The notes below the pieces were generated by a model. It ran no database searches, was not told the origin of the DNA, and saw nothing but the letters and a program-made list of their open reading frames with translations. The translations under genes were made by a program, and so were the position numbers. This document shows positions 24,128-33,857 of a stretch of DNA of 46,011 bases, piece after piece; the stretch's first letter is position 1; each line of letters starts with the position of its first letter. Source of the DNA: Saprospiraceae bacterium (GTDB taxonomy: Bacteria > Bacteroidota > Bacteroidia > Chitinophagales > Saprospiraceae); the NCBI GenBank assembly GCA_028282725.1, contig JANQHF010000062.1, positions 1 to 46,011 of the forward strand, read 5' to 3'.

Positions 24128-25468
24128 TCAATGTACCTCCTGATCTGCGATATCAAGTGCTTTGGATATAATCGAAACACCCTCGTCGATTTCCTCCTGA
24201 GTGATGTTTAAAGGAGGTGCTACAAAAATGAAATTCCATTTGACAAAGGTGAACATGCCCAACTCACGTATTTTGGCCGCCACTTGTTTCATCACTTCAA
24301 GTTGGTGAGATTTGGCATTAAAGGGAGCCATCGGCTCCTTCGTTCTTCGATTCTTGACAAGTTCCAGACAACCCAGCAGACCCGTATTTCGCCAATCTCC
24401 GATTGAAGGGTGTCGATCTCTCAGGTCAGTCATACAATAGTCCATATATGCACCATTCCTGGCAGCTTGATCAATTAGACCGTCCTTCTCATAAATATCC
24501 AAGACAGCTAATGCCACAGCACACGACACCGGGTGGGCAGAGTAAGTAAGTCCCAATGGCAAGTAATTATCATCGTATCGGGATGCAATTTTGTCAGTGA
24601 CTACAAGCCCTCCCAGGGGAAGATAACCGCTGGTCAGTCCTTTGGCAATACACATCATATCGGGCGTAACATTGTGATGTTCTATTCCAAACCATTTACC
24701 CGTCCTTCCAAATCCGCTCATCACTTCATCAACGATGAACAGAATGCCGTACCTGTCGCAGATTTCCCGGATGCCCTTTAAATAGAATGGTGGATATTTG
24801 ATACATCCGGAAGAGCCCGATTCGCCTTCCATCAATATGGCCGCAAAATTTTCCGGACCTTCATACTTCAGGATCATCTCGATGTTTGCAAGTCCTCGTT
24901 CACCGCATTCCTCGATACTTGAAGAATACCAGGGGCACCGGTATGCATAAGGATTTTGGACATGAACGATGTTGGGTATTTGCTGACTGTCCACCTGTAA
25001 CTTCCTGGGATCTCCGCCTGCACTTATGGCTCCGATTGTTGCACCGTGATAGGCCCTGTATTGGGTCATGATTTTGTGACGACCGGTGTGGAGCCGCGCC
25101 AACTTTACAGCATTATCTATCGCTTCCGCACCACCCAGGGTGAAAAATGTCTTGGTCAAATTTCCAGGAGTTATCCTGGCCAGGGTTTTTCCCAACTTGC
25201 CCCGAACATCCGTAGAAAAGCTTGGAGCAACATAACTCAATCTTTCCATTTGCTGCTGTACGGCATACGCCACTTCTGTGCGACCGTGACCGATGTTTAC
25301 ATTCATCAACTGGGATGAAAAATCTATATATTTTTTCCCCGTTGCATCATTGATATAGACACCTTTGGCGTGATCAGCATGAATGGGACTCAACCCTCCC
25401 TGAGCCGACCAGGAGAACAGTGTATACCTGAGATTATCAAGAGTGTTGGTTTTATTCGTAATATTCAT
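24128..25468 (-). CDS. Class III (omega-amino acid) aminotransferase, likely beta-alanine:pyruvate type
   Basis: A 446-residue PLP enzyme. Fold-type I, class III marks are TLGGAEAIDNAVKLAR, the YRAYHGAT PLP-ring stack, IVDEVMSGFGRTGKWFG with Asp247, and the Schiff-base Lys276 in MMCIAKGLTSGYLPLGG. It would transaminate beta-alanine or beta-aminoisobutyrate to malonate semialdehyde or methylmalonate semialdehyde. That role is assigned from its place between the semialdehyde dehydrogenase and the nucleobase transporter; the sequence alone only places it in the family. The stop TGA is at 24128-24130, just before the NCS1 start, so these two are translationally linked. It begins 19 bp after the dehydrogenase stop. 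Confidence 0.88.
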   Translation of the reverse strand: MNITNKTNTLDNLRYTLFSWSAQGGLSPIHADHAKGVYINDATGKKYIDFSSQLMNVNIGHGRTEVAYAVQQQMERLSYVAPSFSTDVRGKLGKTLARITPGNLTKTFFTLGGAEAIDNAVKLARLHTGRHKIMTQYRAYHGATIGAISAGGDPRKLQVDSQQIPNIVHVQNPYAYRCPWYSSSIEECGERGLANIEMILKYEGPENFAAILMEGESGSSGCIKYPPFYLKGIREICDRYGILFIVDEVMSGFGRTGKWFGIEHHNVTPDMMCIAKGLTSGYLPLGGLVVTDKIASRYDDNYLPLGLTYSAHPVSCAVALAVLDIYEKDGLIDQAARNGAYMDYCMTDLRDRHPSIGDWRNTGLLGCLELVKNRRTKEPMAPFNAKSHQLEVMKQVAAKIRELGMFTFVKWNFIFVAPPLNITQEEIDEGVSIISKALDIADQEVH

Positions 25469-25487
25469 TGCAGTCTAATATTGTGGT

Positions 25488-26957
25488 CTAAGACATCCAA
25501 TTGGTCCAAGCTTCGGGATTCCATTTCGTGGTTCGTTTTTTCAATTTGGTCCAGAAGTGAATGGAGCTTTTCCCGGTAATATCATTGACCCCAAACCGTG
25601 ACTCATTCCAACCACCGAATGAGAAGGGTTCTCTCGGCACAGGCACCCCGATATTAACTCCTACCATTCCAGCACTCACTCGCTCCATGACATAGTTTGC
25701 CATCGAACCGTTTTGGGTAAACACTGATGATGCATTTCCATATTCGGAATCATTCTCAATCTGTATGGCTTCATCGATTTCATTGGTCCTCATGATGGAC
25801 AGGACGGGACCAAAAACTTCTTCTTTTGCAATTTTCATATCCGGCCGTACGTAGTCAATCACTGTTGTTCCCACATAAAATCCTCCTTCTTTGCCCGGCA
25901 CTGTAGCATTTCTCCCATCTACGAGTATCCTGGCGCCCTGTTGCTCCGCCTCCGTTATATAATGTTCAATGCGATCCCTGGCTTCTTTGGATATAACTGA
26001 TCCCAGGTTCTCCCCAACTCTGATTTTCCGGGCTTCTTCGCAAATGCGTTCTACAATGTGATCTGCCTTTCCTACAGCTACCAGTGCAGAGGCGGCCATA
26101 CATCTCTGCCCGGCACAACCGGACATGGATGCCGCAACATTGGTCGCCGTCATATCCACATGCGCATCCGGAAGCACAATTAAATGATTTTTAGCACCAC
26201 CCAGGGCCACGCATCTCTTTAATTGTGATGTTGCCCTTCTATACACAATCTTGGCCACCCTGGTTGAGCCAACAAATGATACAGCCTCAATAAGCGGGTG
26301 ATCACAAATCGCTTCAACGATATCCTTATCACCATTGATAATGTTAAGAACTCCATCTGGTAATCCAGCCTCTTTCAAAAGCTCAGCAATCTTCAGGGCA
26401 CTGATCGGGGTCTGCTCAGAAGGCTTGACAATCATGCAATTCCCAAGCGCAATTGCATTGGGAATCGTCCATAGAGGCACCATTGCAGGAAAATTAAACG
26501 GAGTAACAGAAGCCACTACTCCAACCGGTACATGAGTAGTACGGCATTCGACACCCTTACTCACTTCCTGGATTTCATCATTGATCATCTGTGGGAGTGA
26601 GCATGCGAACTCCGTAAGTTCAATTCCTTTTAAAACTTCTGCTCTTGCTTCACTTTGTATTTTACCATTTTCCATGTGTACGATGTCGGTGAGCTCCTCA
26701 ATATTTTCTTCAAGAAGTTGTCTGAATCGATAAAAGACCTGCACTCTTTCTTTCAACGTCAGTGAAGACCAGGACGGGAAAGCTCTTTGGGCTGAATGAA
26801 CAGCATCGTCCAGATCACTTTTAGTGGATAAAACCACCCTGGACAATACCGATCCATCAACCGGGCTAAAAACATCCATTGTTTGACTCTGTCCATTTGA
26901 CAGGCTTCCATTGATAAAGTTCTTGGTGATTGGAGATGTCAGAGCAATATTTTCCAT
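25488..26957 (-). CDS. mmsA: CoA-acylating methylmalonate-semialdehyde dehydrogenase
   Basis: A 489-residue aldehyde dehydrogenase superfamily enzyme. I start at the ATG at 26957, giving MENIALTSPITKNFINGS, rather than the TTG at 26984. TPFNFP (152-157, Asn155) precedes FVGSTRVA. GGAKNH replaces the usual catalytic-glutamate segment, as in MMSDH, and the nucleophile Cys286 is in SGCAGQRCMAAS. These are the marks of CoA-dependent MMSDH, which turns methylmalonate or malonate semialdehyde into propionyl- or acetyl-CoA with CO2 release. Here it is the final step after the aminotransferase. It is the first gene of the mmsA-aminotransferase-NCS1 minus-strand group, with a 176-bp non-coding gap upstream that should hold the promoter. 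Confidence 0.94.
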   Translation of the reverse strand: MENIALTSPITKNFINGSLSNGQSQTMDVFSPVDGSVLSRVVLSTKSDLDDAVHSAQRAFPSWSSLTLKERVQVFYRFRQLLEENIEELTDIVHMENGKIQSEARAEVLKGIELTEFACSLPQMINDEIQEVSKGVECRTTHVPVGVVASVTPFNFPAMVPLWTIPNAIALGNCMIVKPSEQTPISALKIAELLKEAGLPDGVLNIINGDKDIVEAICDHPLIEAVSFVGSTRVAKIVYRRATSQLKRCVALGGAKNHLIVLPDAHVDMTATNVAASMSGCAGQRCMAASALVAVGKADHIVERICEEARKIRVGENLGSVISKEARDRIEHYITEAEQQGARILVDGRNATVPGKEGGFYVGTTVIDYVRPDMKIAKEEVFGPVLSIMRTNEIDEAIQIENDSEYGNASSVFTQNGSMANYVMERVSAGMVGVNIGVPVPREPFSFGGWNESRFGVNDITGKSSIHFWTKLKKRTTKWNPEAWTNWMS

Positions 26958-27133
26958 GATATTGAGTAATTGAACAGTACTCAAGTTAGTGAGAATTTGG
27001 TAATGGGATCATTCCGAACATACATCATGTCAGACAAATGAACTCGACCTGTGGTCACTGACTGATTTTATTGAACAGGCGTCCTCACTCTAAAACGCAA
27101 ATGTGTGGCACGCTTATTTACCATCTTTATGAC

Positions 27134-28606
27134 CTAAATGCAGTCAGTCAGATTTGGTCCTGACTTATCTTCCGTCATTGCTTGCTGATCAAACATTTTA
27201 ATATTCCCAATTAAAAACAAGTTAAAAAAGAATATTCCTCCTATTTTAATCACCTCAATCATATCGTTTATAGTATTGATCGTAAGGATCATGATCAGAA
27301 TAAGTCCTGTAAAAATCAGAAGGATTTTTGAAGAGTTGTTTTCAGTCTTATGAAAATCGTACTCGATCTTAAGTATTGCCGAAAATATGATGAACAAGAA
27401 TATGATGAGGCCAGGAATACCTTGTTCCACCCACAACATCAGATAATAATTGTGGATCCCTGATCGATCCGGATTGTCACTGACATAGGTTTCAAAACTG
27501 AATAAAGTAAAAGGACGGTAGGTTCGATAAAAATTGGCGGGCCCGAATCCTGTAACCGGACGTTGATGAATCATGTTTTTGCCAGCCACCCAACGGTGCA
27601 ATCTTTCCATAGTTGAAATATCCTCTCCGGTCGTTGTGGAGGAAATTTTTCTTTCGAAGTCCAATTGCATGACTGCCTTTTCATATTCCGGGGCCAGATG
27701 TACATATTGATTTTCTTTATGCAATAGAACAATGGCAACAGCACATATTAACAATGAACTTAGAATTGCAAGTTTTGAAAATTTAAACCGCAATATGAAA
27801 ACATACATTATAGAAGTGATCATACAGAGATAAGCAATTCTTGCATAGGCGAAGTAAATGAAGAATATGACCATTCCGAAGAGTAACCAATAGACCCATC
27901 TATCGGGATGTCTTGAAGTTTTCCATACATACCAAATCATTGGTAATCCGATTACCAACGTACAGGCATAATTCACGTGATTGCGCCAAATAGGTTTTCC
28001 CGCGTTGGTCCGGGACATATAGCTCAAGTCCTGAAAGTAGTGTTGAATGAAAAAGTATAAGGCGGCTGCGATCAAGCCTGCAATGAAGAATTTGAGAATT
28101 TGTCTCACATCATCATAGTCTTTGATGAAGTAAAATGGCAAAAGATAGAATGGAATTACATACCATAATTTGGCTGCCCAATACTTAAGTGAGATGATTG
28201 GATGCACAGCCAGAATACCTGTGACCATAATCCATGAAAGATGAAGTAAAAGCAAAAAGGATATTGAATTAAAGGCAATTTTTGGAACGCCTTCTTTCAA
28301 GATGATAATCAATGTGTAAATAAATAATATCCATAAAACAGGCTCGCCAAACAGGTCCGTTGATACTCCTCCCGGTATTTCCATTTCCATGGACAGTGGA
28401 ATGAGAAAAAAAAGAAATTTGAATAAGAGCTTACTATGAAATAAGACTAAGTAACAAGCTGTAATCAAGGAAGGAATGATGATTCCTATCCATTCCTGAT
28501 GGTACGAAACTCCGATGATCCCTGCAAAGATGCTCAGGAATATGATGAAGTAGAGCCAAAAATTCTTGCTCAAATCATATCGCTGTGAATATCCAGCAGA
28601 ATTCAT
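27134..28606 (-). CDS. O-antigen ligase / Wzy-like polymerase family membrane protein
   Basis: A 490-residue polytopic inner-membrane protein with around 12 hydrophobic helices. The Wzy_C-type loop before the last helices contains RLHRWVAGKNMIHQRPVTGFGPANFYRTY and DRSGIHNYYLMLWVEQGIPGLI, the features shared by O-antigen ligases and polymerases (WaaL/Wzy). It would join a lipid-linked glycan to an acceptor on the periplasmic side. The exact role (ligase, polymerase or a protein O-oligosaccharyltransferase relative) cannot be told from motifs. Its ATG overlaps the TGA of the Wzz-like gene by 4 bp (28603-28606), so the two are co-translated. Confidence 0.85.
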   Translation of the reverse strand: MNSAGYSQRYDLSKNFWLYFIIFLSIFAGIIGVSYHQEWIGIIIPSLITACYLVLFHSKLLFKFLFFLIPLSMEMEIPGGVSTDLFGEPVLWILFIYTLIIILKEGVPKIAFNSISFLLLLHLSWIMVTGILAVHPIISLKYWAAKLWYVIPFYLLPFYFIKDYDDVRQILKFFIAGLIAAALYFFIQHYFQDLSYMSRTNAGKPIWRNHVNYACTLVIGLPMIWYVWKTSRHPDRWVYWLLFGMVIFFIYFAYARIAYLCMITSIMYVFILRFKFSKLAILSSLLICAVAIVLLHKENQYVHLAPEYEKAVMQLDFERKISSTTTGEDISTMERLHRWVAGKNMIHQRPVTGFGPANFYRTYRPFTLFSFETYVSDNPDRSGIHNYYLMLWVEQGIPGLIIFLFIIFSAILKIEYDFHKTENNSSKILLIFTGLILIMILTINTINDMIEVIKIGGIFFFNLFLIGNIKMFDQQAMTEDKSGPNLTDCI

Positions 28607-29574
28607 GAATCAAACTGAATTGATGACAATTGTTGTTTGAATAGAACGAGGATAATTGATAAAAAACCAATCAAGACCATTGAAGCTAAAACATAGATGG
28701 ATCTTTTTGGTCTGGATTTTTCCAGGGGCAAGGTGGCGTCTTCAATAATGTGTATAGGGGGGTTGTCTGATTTGAGGGAAGCATCGATCTGTTGAACCTG
28801 CTGTGCTACCTTGGCCAAGCCCTCATTCAACTCTTGTTGCAAAGCTTCAAGATTCATCACTCTTGAAATACCGGCACTATAGTTATCGATTTTTGACTGA
28901 ATGCTGCGACTGCCGGGAGAATTAATTTCCAGGGTAGCCAGGGCTTCGGCCTGTGACTTCGAGTCATATATACCATATTCTTGGCGTAAAAAATTTAAAC
29001 TATCGGTGATGTTCTGGATTTGAGCCCGATTGGCAATTTGTATTGTAATTAAGTTTTCCAACAATCGTTTTTTAGAATCCTCGATGATCGAGTGAGCCTT
29101 TTGATTGATCAAATCTCTCATCGCCAAAGTCATCTGCTGAGCAATTTCGGGATCTTCATCTTCGATGGACAATTCGATTGCATCAAATTCAGTCTTTTGG
29201 ATGCTAAACAGTTTTTTAAATTTTTTGAACAGCCGTATCTGACCTTTTTTGTTGGTATCATCTATATCATAATGAATGGCCAGGTTGAAATCATCAATGA
29301 TTTTTTGGGCCAATTCACTTGACTTTCCTATGCTCAATAGCCGGTCGACATCTCGATCATCCCCGTAGTAATTGATTGGCCGATTTTGAATCTGTACGGA
29401 TGGTTCAAGAAGCGCGCTATTGACTGGATAAAACAAAGTTGATGATCGGTAAAAGTTAGGCTTCATGAGCATGAGCATGCTGCTGACGATGCCCGCAAGA
29501 AGCACAGATGAAAGAATGAACACCTTATGTCTCCATAATAACGGGATGATTTGAATGAGTGCTCTGTCCTCCAT
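28603..29574 (-). CDS. Wzz/chain-length-determinant-like protein
   Basis: A 323-residue protein from the ATG at 29574 (an in-frame ATG at 29673 would add 33 unlikely residues). A first membrane helix FILSSVLLAGIVSSMLMLM near residues 17-35 is followed by a long periplasmic part with coiled-coil helices (RAQIQNITDSLNFLRQEYG). A second helix SIYVLASMVLIGFLSIILVLF lies near the end, preceded by a proline-rich turn KSRPKRS. This is the Wzz/PCP-1 layout without the cytoplasmic kinase domain of BY-kinases. It likely sets glycan chain length for the adjacent ligase/polymerase. Confidence 0.82.
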   Translation of the reverse strand: MEDRALIQIIPLLWRHKVFILSSVLLAGIVSSMLMLMKPNFYRSSTLFYPVNSALLEPSVQIQNRPINYYGDDRDVDRLLSIGKSSELAQKIIDDFNLAIHYDIDDTNKKGQIRLFKKFKKLFSIQKTEFDAIELSIEDEDPEIAQQMTLAMRDLINQKAHSIIEDSKKRLLENLITIQIANRAQIQNITDSLNFLRQEYGIYDSKSQAEALATLEINSPGSRSIQSKIDNYSAGISRVMNLEALQQELNEGLAKVAQQVQQIDASLKSDNPPIHIIEDATLPLEKSRPKRSIYVLASMVLIGFLSIILVLFKQQLSSIQFDS

Positions 29575-29835
29575 TTTTCTTTTGTTAATTTCAAGAATTT
29601 GGATCAATCCGAAAACACAAAATACTCTAATAAGCAAATTATGACAGAAAGATGACCGAAGGAGTTTGCTCATTTAATGATTTGCAGGAATAGAAGACTT
29701 TGGTCTTGACTTCATATTCATAGAATTCCAATAGAAAAGGGAGACGGCTGATCGTGGCATTTTCGAATCAGATGAGGAAGAACAGTATGATCCTCCAGGA
29801 AATTGCCTGATGATCCCGAAGATTGAGATTTTGGA

Positions 29836-30279
29836 TTATTTCGGGTTTTCCGATTCTTTTACGAAGACAGATGTATGCTTGAGATATGACCAAATGCTAA
29901 AACTTAACAGACTCAACACCATTGTTGGTATGGTCGAATTGAACGGCTCTGGTGTTCCCTTAATGGCATGAAGGAGGTAGGTCAATATACTCGTCAATGC
30001 CGCGGGGATGATCCCACCACTCACAACGGCCTTGATTCTATCTTCGTGCTGAACGGCTATATTTTCGGCCATGCGTACAAAAAGAGCTCCGAAAAAGAAG
30101 GTATAAAGAGCCTGTTTGGAGGCGGCGATGATTCCATAGAAAATTCCGTGATCGCAGTTGATAAAGTAGACGATCATTCCCATAAACAAAGCACCCAAGA
30201 GCCCCATCCTGATATCCAGGAACTTGCTGACACCGGCAGCAGCTTTTTTGACATTCAGATTGGTTCTCATTCCTTTCAC
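29836..30279 (-). CDS. Small multi-pass membrane protein of unknown function
   Basis: A 147-residue protein with four predicted membrane helices (about 26-44, 48-66, 86-104 and 117-134). It starts MKGMRTNLNVKKAAAGVSKF and carries IAASKQALYTFFFGALFVRMAENIAVQ between helices 2 and 3. I do not recognise the family with confidence. It is on the same strand as the DUF1080 gene, 54 bp away. No active-site residues stand out beyond a Cys-Asp-His cluster (NCDHGIF) at the end of helix 1. Confidence 0.6.
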   Translation of the reverse strand: MKGMRTNLNVKKAAAGVSKFLDIRMGLLGALFMGMIVYFINCDHGIFYGIIAASKQALYTFFFGALFVRMAENIAVQHEDRIKAVVSGGIIPAALTSILTYLLHAIKGTPEPFNSTIPTMVLSLLSFSIWSYLKHTSVFVKESENPK

Positions 30280-30333
30280 CGCTGTAAAGATCGCATTTAT
30301 AATAGGGTTAGCGTAAAAGCACCGTGGCTTTTC

Positions 30334-31074
30334 TTACAATAGCTTAATTTTAATATTTCTGAACCACACTTTGTCACCATGGTCCTGAAGACCTATTTTT
30401 CCTTTTTTGGATTTTCCGAAGGCTTCCCAATCTTTAAATTTGCTTTTCGCCACCATCTTATCCCACTCACTTGAATGCATCGTGAATTGTACGACCTCCG
30501 CCCCATTTTGCCAGAATGTAACCCTTCCTTCATTGGTTCTGATCTTCACAGAATTCCATTGACCTGCAGGATGTACATTGACCACTGAGGTTTCAATCAT
30601 GTCGTAAAGATCCCCTGCTCGATGGGTATCTATCTTGGCATCCGGGTGACAGGCATTGTCCAAAACCTGCATTTCAGGAGCCGTCAGGTATGGAGTTCCG
30701 TATTTGGAAGACTCTACGATGTTCCAGAAAATACCACTGTTACCACATTCTGCGATTTTCCATTCCAGTTGTAATTCAAAATTTTCGAATTCCTCATCGG
30801 TGATAATATATCCTCCTTTGCCTTTTGATTTGTCCAGTACCATGGCACCATCTTCGATTTGCCATCCTGGCAGGACGGATTCCTGATTATATGAATGCCA
30901 CCCATTGAAGGATTCTCCATCAAAAAGAGTAATCCATTCCGATTGAGGTCTATCTGTTCTATCCTCTTCCTTTTTCAGGCTCAAAAAATCTCTTTCTTTT
31001 CCATTACATGACTGCAAAATAAATCCGTGACTGCAAAAGATGATTATGGCAATGACTACTGTTGTTCTCATCAA
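30334..31074 (-). CDS. DUF1080 / 3-keto-disaccharide hydrolase-like lipoprotein
   Basis: A 246-residue surface or periplasmic lipoprotein, with Cys23 following FILQS. The DUF1080 fold (concanavalin-like, LamG-related) is clear from WITLFDGESFNGWHSYN, WQIEDGAMVLD, FENFELQLEWKIAECGNSGIFW, and the final KGKIGLQDHGDKVWFRNIKI. Members act on or bind glycosides; the 3-keto-disaccharide activity is known for some. It is followed on the same strand by the 147-residue membrane protein and preceded by a sulfatase gene, so a role in handling a sulfated or modified glycan is plausible. Confidence 0.88.
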   Translation of the reverse strand: MMRTTVVIAIIIFCSHGFILQSCNGKERDFLSLKKEEDRTDRPQSEWITLFDGESFNGWHSYNQESVLPGWQIEDGAMVLDKSKGKGGYIITDEEFENFELQLEWKIAECGNSGIFWNIVESSKYGTPYLTAPEMQVLDNACHPDAKIDTHRAGDLYDMIETSVVNVHPAGQWNSVKIRTNEGRVTFWQNGAEVVQFTMHSSEWDKMVAKSKFKDWEAFGKSKKGKIGLQDHGDKVWFRNIKIKLL

Positions 31075-31117
31075 CTACTTGTTTAATAATTGCCAAGATA
31101 GATAAATTGTCTTTTCC

Positions 31118-32656
31118 CTAATCCGAGCCTTTGTCCAGCACATCGTATTGCCATCTAGGGTTTGTAGAGGGAACGTGTTCTTTTTTGAAAGCTTGTTGAA
31201 CAAAACGGACCTTGTCGGGATGTTGCCCTGCCACATCATTTTGTTCCTGGATATCTTCTGACAGGTTATATAGATAAATGGTCGTATCGTCGGCTTTCAA
31301 ATTATGGTTATACGCCTTCCAATCACCCCATCTCAGAGCGCGTTGTCCTCCGGATTGAGGAAACTCCCAATACAGGTATTCATGTTGCTCCTGGTCATCT
31401 TGTTCGAGAAGAGTTGGCGCAAAGCTGATACCATCATGTTCAATCTCCAGCGGAATTTGTAACAGATCAAAAATCGTAGCCATGACATCCTGGGACGAGC
31501 ACATATGATCAGAACTCGTACCTGGAGTAATATGGTTGGACCAACGTGCAATGAATGGCATTCTTATTCCTCCTTCCCGAAGGCTCCCTTTCCCCCAGCC
31601 TTTTTCGGTTTTAAATGGACCGGCACTATCAAACCAAGGTGTGTCGGTTCCGGATACATAGGTCGGACCGTTATCGGAAGTAAAAAGAATGATGGTATTG
31701 TCATCAATTTTCAGTTCTTCTAACGTCTTCAGCAATTTACCTATGTTTTCATCCAGGTAACTAATCATTGCAGCATAGGTGGCTTTTGGATAACGAGCAG
31801 GAAAATATCCTCCATTCCTGCCGGTATAGGGGGGTTCGTCTCCAAATTTTTGCACGTAATAATCGACCCACTTCTTGGGAGCCTGTAAAGGCAGATGGGG
31901 AATTGGTGTAGCCCAATACAGGAAAAATGGTTGGTTTTTATTCTTGCGAACAAATTGTATACATTGATTGGCTATCAATTCCGGTGCATAATCAGGTTGA
32001 TCAAGATAAGCATATGAATGAGGATTGAGTGAGTCGGCATCAATGGGAAGATCGGTATGATAAACGATCGTATCATTTGACAAAGGCACCCTCAGATCAT
32101 TTTCCCATAAATGCAAAGGAGTTAAGGTATGTGCTTGTCTCTGGCAGTTATATCCATAGAAATAATCAAATCCCTTTTTGTTTGGAGTACTTACAGAAAG
32201 GGGATGGCCTAATCCCCATTTACCACACATACCGGTGGTGTATCCCTGCTTTTGCAAAAGCATTGGAAATGTTACGGTAGTGTCAGGCATTGGTGCTTGT
32301 CCTTCGAGATAGGGGTCGGAAGCCATTGCCAGAAAATCCCAAACTTCCCCTCTGTGACCGGCTTCATCATTACCCCTGATCACGGCATGACCTGAGTGCA
32401 TTCCCGTGAGCAATATGCAACGGGATGGAGCACATACAGGCGAACCTGTATAATAACTGGTGAGTCTCATTCCTTCCGAAGCCAGTTTATCGAGATGGGG
32501 TGTCTCTATTTTCGACTGACCATAAGCACCTAATTCTCCATAGCCCAGATCATCGGCAAAGATCAGGATGACATTGGGAGGTGTTTCTTTTTTTGATGGA
32601 TTTTGGCAACTGCCAAACAAATACAAACTCATCAAAAGGGTATAGTAGAGATACAT
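31118..32656 (-). CDS. Sulfatase (arylsulfatase family), formylglycine-dependent, lipoprotein
   Basis: A 512-residue secreted sulfatase. After a lipobox (LFGSC, Cys17) comes NVILIFADDLGYGE with metal-binding Asp35/Asp36. The modification motif is C75-A-P-S-R in GSPVCAPSRCILLTG. HLPLQAP, FTSDNGPTYVSG and WPRGGGKGS-like sequence (here EKGWGKGSLREGGIRMP) give the remaining active-site pieces. The length is usual for S1-type sulfatases. It needs a formylglycine-generating maturase, which is not in this window. It sits 43 bp upstream of the DUF1080 gene on the same strand, probably in one operon. Confidence 0.93.
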   Translation of the reverse strand: MYLYYTLLMSLYLFGSCQNPSKKETPPNVILIFADDLGYGELGAYGQSKIETPHLDKLASEGMRLTSYYTGSPVCAPSRCILLTGMHSGHAVIRGNDEAGHRGEVWDFLAMASDPYLEGQAPMPDTTVTFPMLLQKQGYTTGMCGKWGLGHPLSVSTPNKKGFDYFYGYNCQRQAHTLTPLHLWENDLRVPLSNDTIVYHTDLPIDADSLNPHSYAYLDQPDYAPELIANQCIQFVRKNKNQPFFLYWATPIPHLPLQAPKKWVDYYVQKFGDEPPYTGRNGGYFPARYPKATYAAMISYLDENIGKLLKTLEELKIDDNTIILFTSDNGPTYVSGTDTPWFDSAGPFKTEKGWGKGSLREGGIRMPFIARWSNHITPGTSSDHMCSSQDVMATIFDLLQIPLEIEHDGISFAPTLLEQDDQEQHEYLYWEFPQSGGQRALRWGDWKAYNHNLKADDTTIYLYNLSEDIQEQNDVAGQHPDKVRFVQQAFKKEHVPSTNPRWQYDVLDKGSD

Positions 32657-32704
32657 TTGTGATTCCGTGTTTACAGTAAAACAGAAAGGTAAGAGTTTTA
32701 AGAT

Positions 32705-33631
32705 CTATTCTGTATTTAAATTGATCTTAATAGCCTCGCTCATGCCTAAATCCGAATTTAAAACTATGGTTCGCGAATTGATGCCATCATCGATAGTAAC
32801 AGCCGTAGTGTTGGGGGGAATTTCGCCGATGTTATCAGCCCGAAGGATAATAAAGTTTTCGGGTTGTGTTAAGATATACTTGAATTTGATTTTCTCCTTT
32901 TTTGCCTCAAGATATTTCACAATCCACTCATCATTCAGTTTGATGGAAATTACATCATTGTCGATTTGACTGTCATCCCATATACTGATCGTTATTGCCC
33001 TGGAGGTAACTTGCACAGTATCTTTTAGTACGATGTCGCGATTCTGAAGGTATAAGGGTAGTTCACCTGTCGATCTGTATGTAATCTTAAATAGGATATT
33101 ATTGATTTCTACACCAATAAAGGACAAGGTATTATTTTCCAGCCTCCAGGTGCCATCCCGATTGCTTTCGTAGGATACCACTTCCATATTGGGAGGGAAT
33201 ACCCATACGTAATTGAAGTATTTGAATCCATCTGGTTCCGCTGAATTTCCATAGTTACCATCCCCGTCCGTTTCATAGTCATTTTGAAAAATGTACAATC
33301 CATCCTTGATGATCAATTCTTCTCGTAAGGTGTCTTCCTTGATCAATGAAAAGCTACCGGAATTAAAGACGATTTGATTGTAATCCTCCTCCAGTAAGGG
33401 TACGATCTTATAGTCGTTTGGAGAGATGAATGTGAACTCATCTTCCGGAAGACGATTCTTCTTAATATAGTGCCAGCTGCTGAAACCCAGCGATTGTACC
33501 TTGGTGTAATCCTTGTAGCTGATTCCATCTTCATTCAAGTACCGGATAAAGTCTGTATTGAATCTTTGCCCATCCAGAAATAGAGGACAGAGTAGAATAA
33601 ATACAACAAGGCATCTTGCATTCCTCATCAT
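32705..33631 (-). CDS. Secreted protein of unknown function with a C-terminal Bacteroidota beta-domain
   Basis: A 308-residue protein from the ATG at 33631, preferred because it places the signal peptide MMRNARCLVVFILLCPLFLD at the N-terminus with cleavage near GQ. The last ~100 residues (TSRAITISIWDDSQIDNDVI through IPPNTTAVTIDDG and LNSDLGMSEAIKINL) match a beta-domain I know from the C-termini of OmpA-like and other secreted Bacteroidota proteins. The N-terminal 200 residues, with repeated acidic segments around DYETDGDGNYGN, are not recognised. It is 48 bp upstream of the sulfatase gene; whether they share a transcript is unclear. Confidence 0.68.
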   Translation of the reverse strand: MMRNARCLVVFILLCPLFLDGQRFNTDFIRYLNEDGISYKDYTKVQSLGFSSWHYIKKNRLPEDEFTFISPNDYKIVPLLEEDYNQIVFNSGSFSLIKEDTLREELIIKDGLYIFQNDYETDGDGNYGNSAEPDGFKYFNYVWVFPPNMEVVSYESNRDGTWRLENNTLSFIGVEINNILFKITYRSTGELPLYLQNRDIVLKDTVQVTSRAITISIWDDSQIDNDVISIKLNDEWIVKYLEAKKEKIKFKYILTQPENFIILRADNIGEIPPNTTAVTIDDGINSRTIVLNSDLGMSEAIKINLNTE

Positions 33632-33857
33632 GACATATAAAAAATCGTAATATATTGACATTAAGCGGTTTCCATTCTTTACAAAATGTTAAAAAACGAT
33701 TCTGAGAATGTTTCGTTCTGAACACATTAAATTTTTTTGGCATGTATTATGTAGTATTAATGCGGTACGTTATGGGAAATTCTTATTTCTGACACGCCTG
33801 CCATCGATGGTCATGAAAGCGTAAATCAATAATCTAACTAACTCCGATACACTACGC

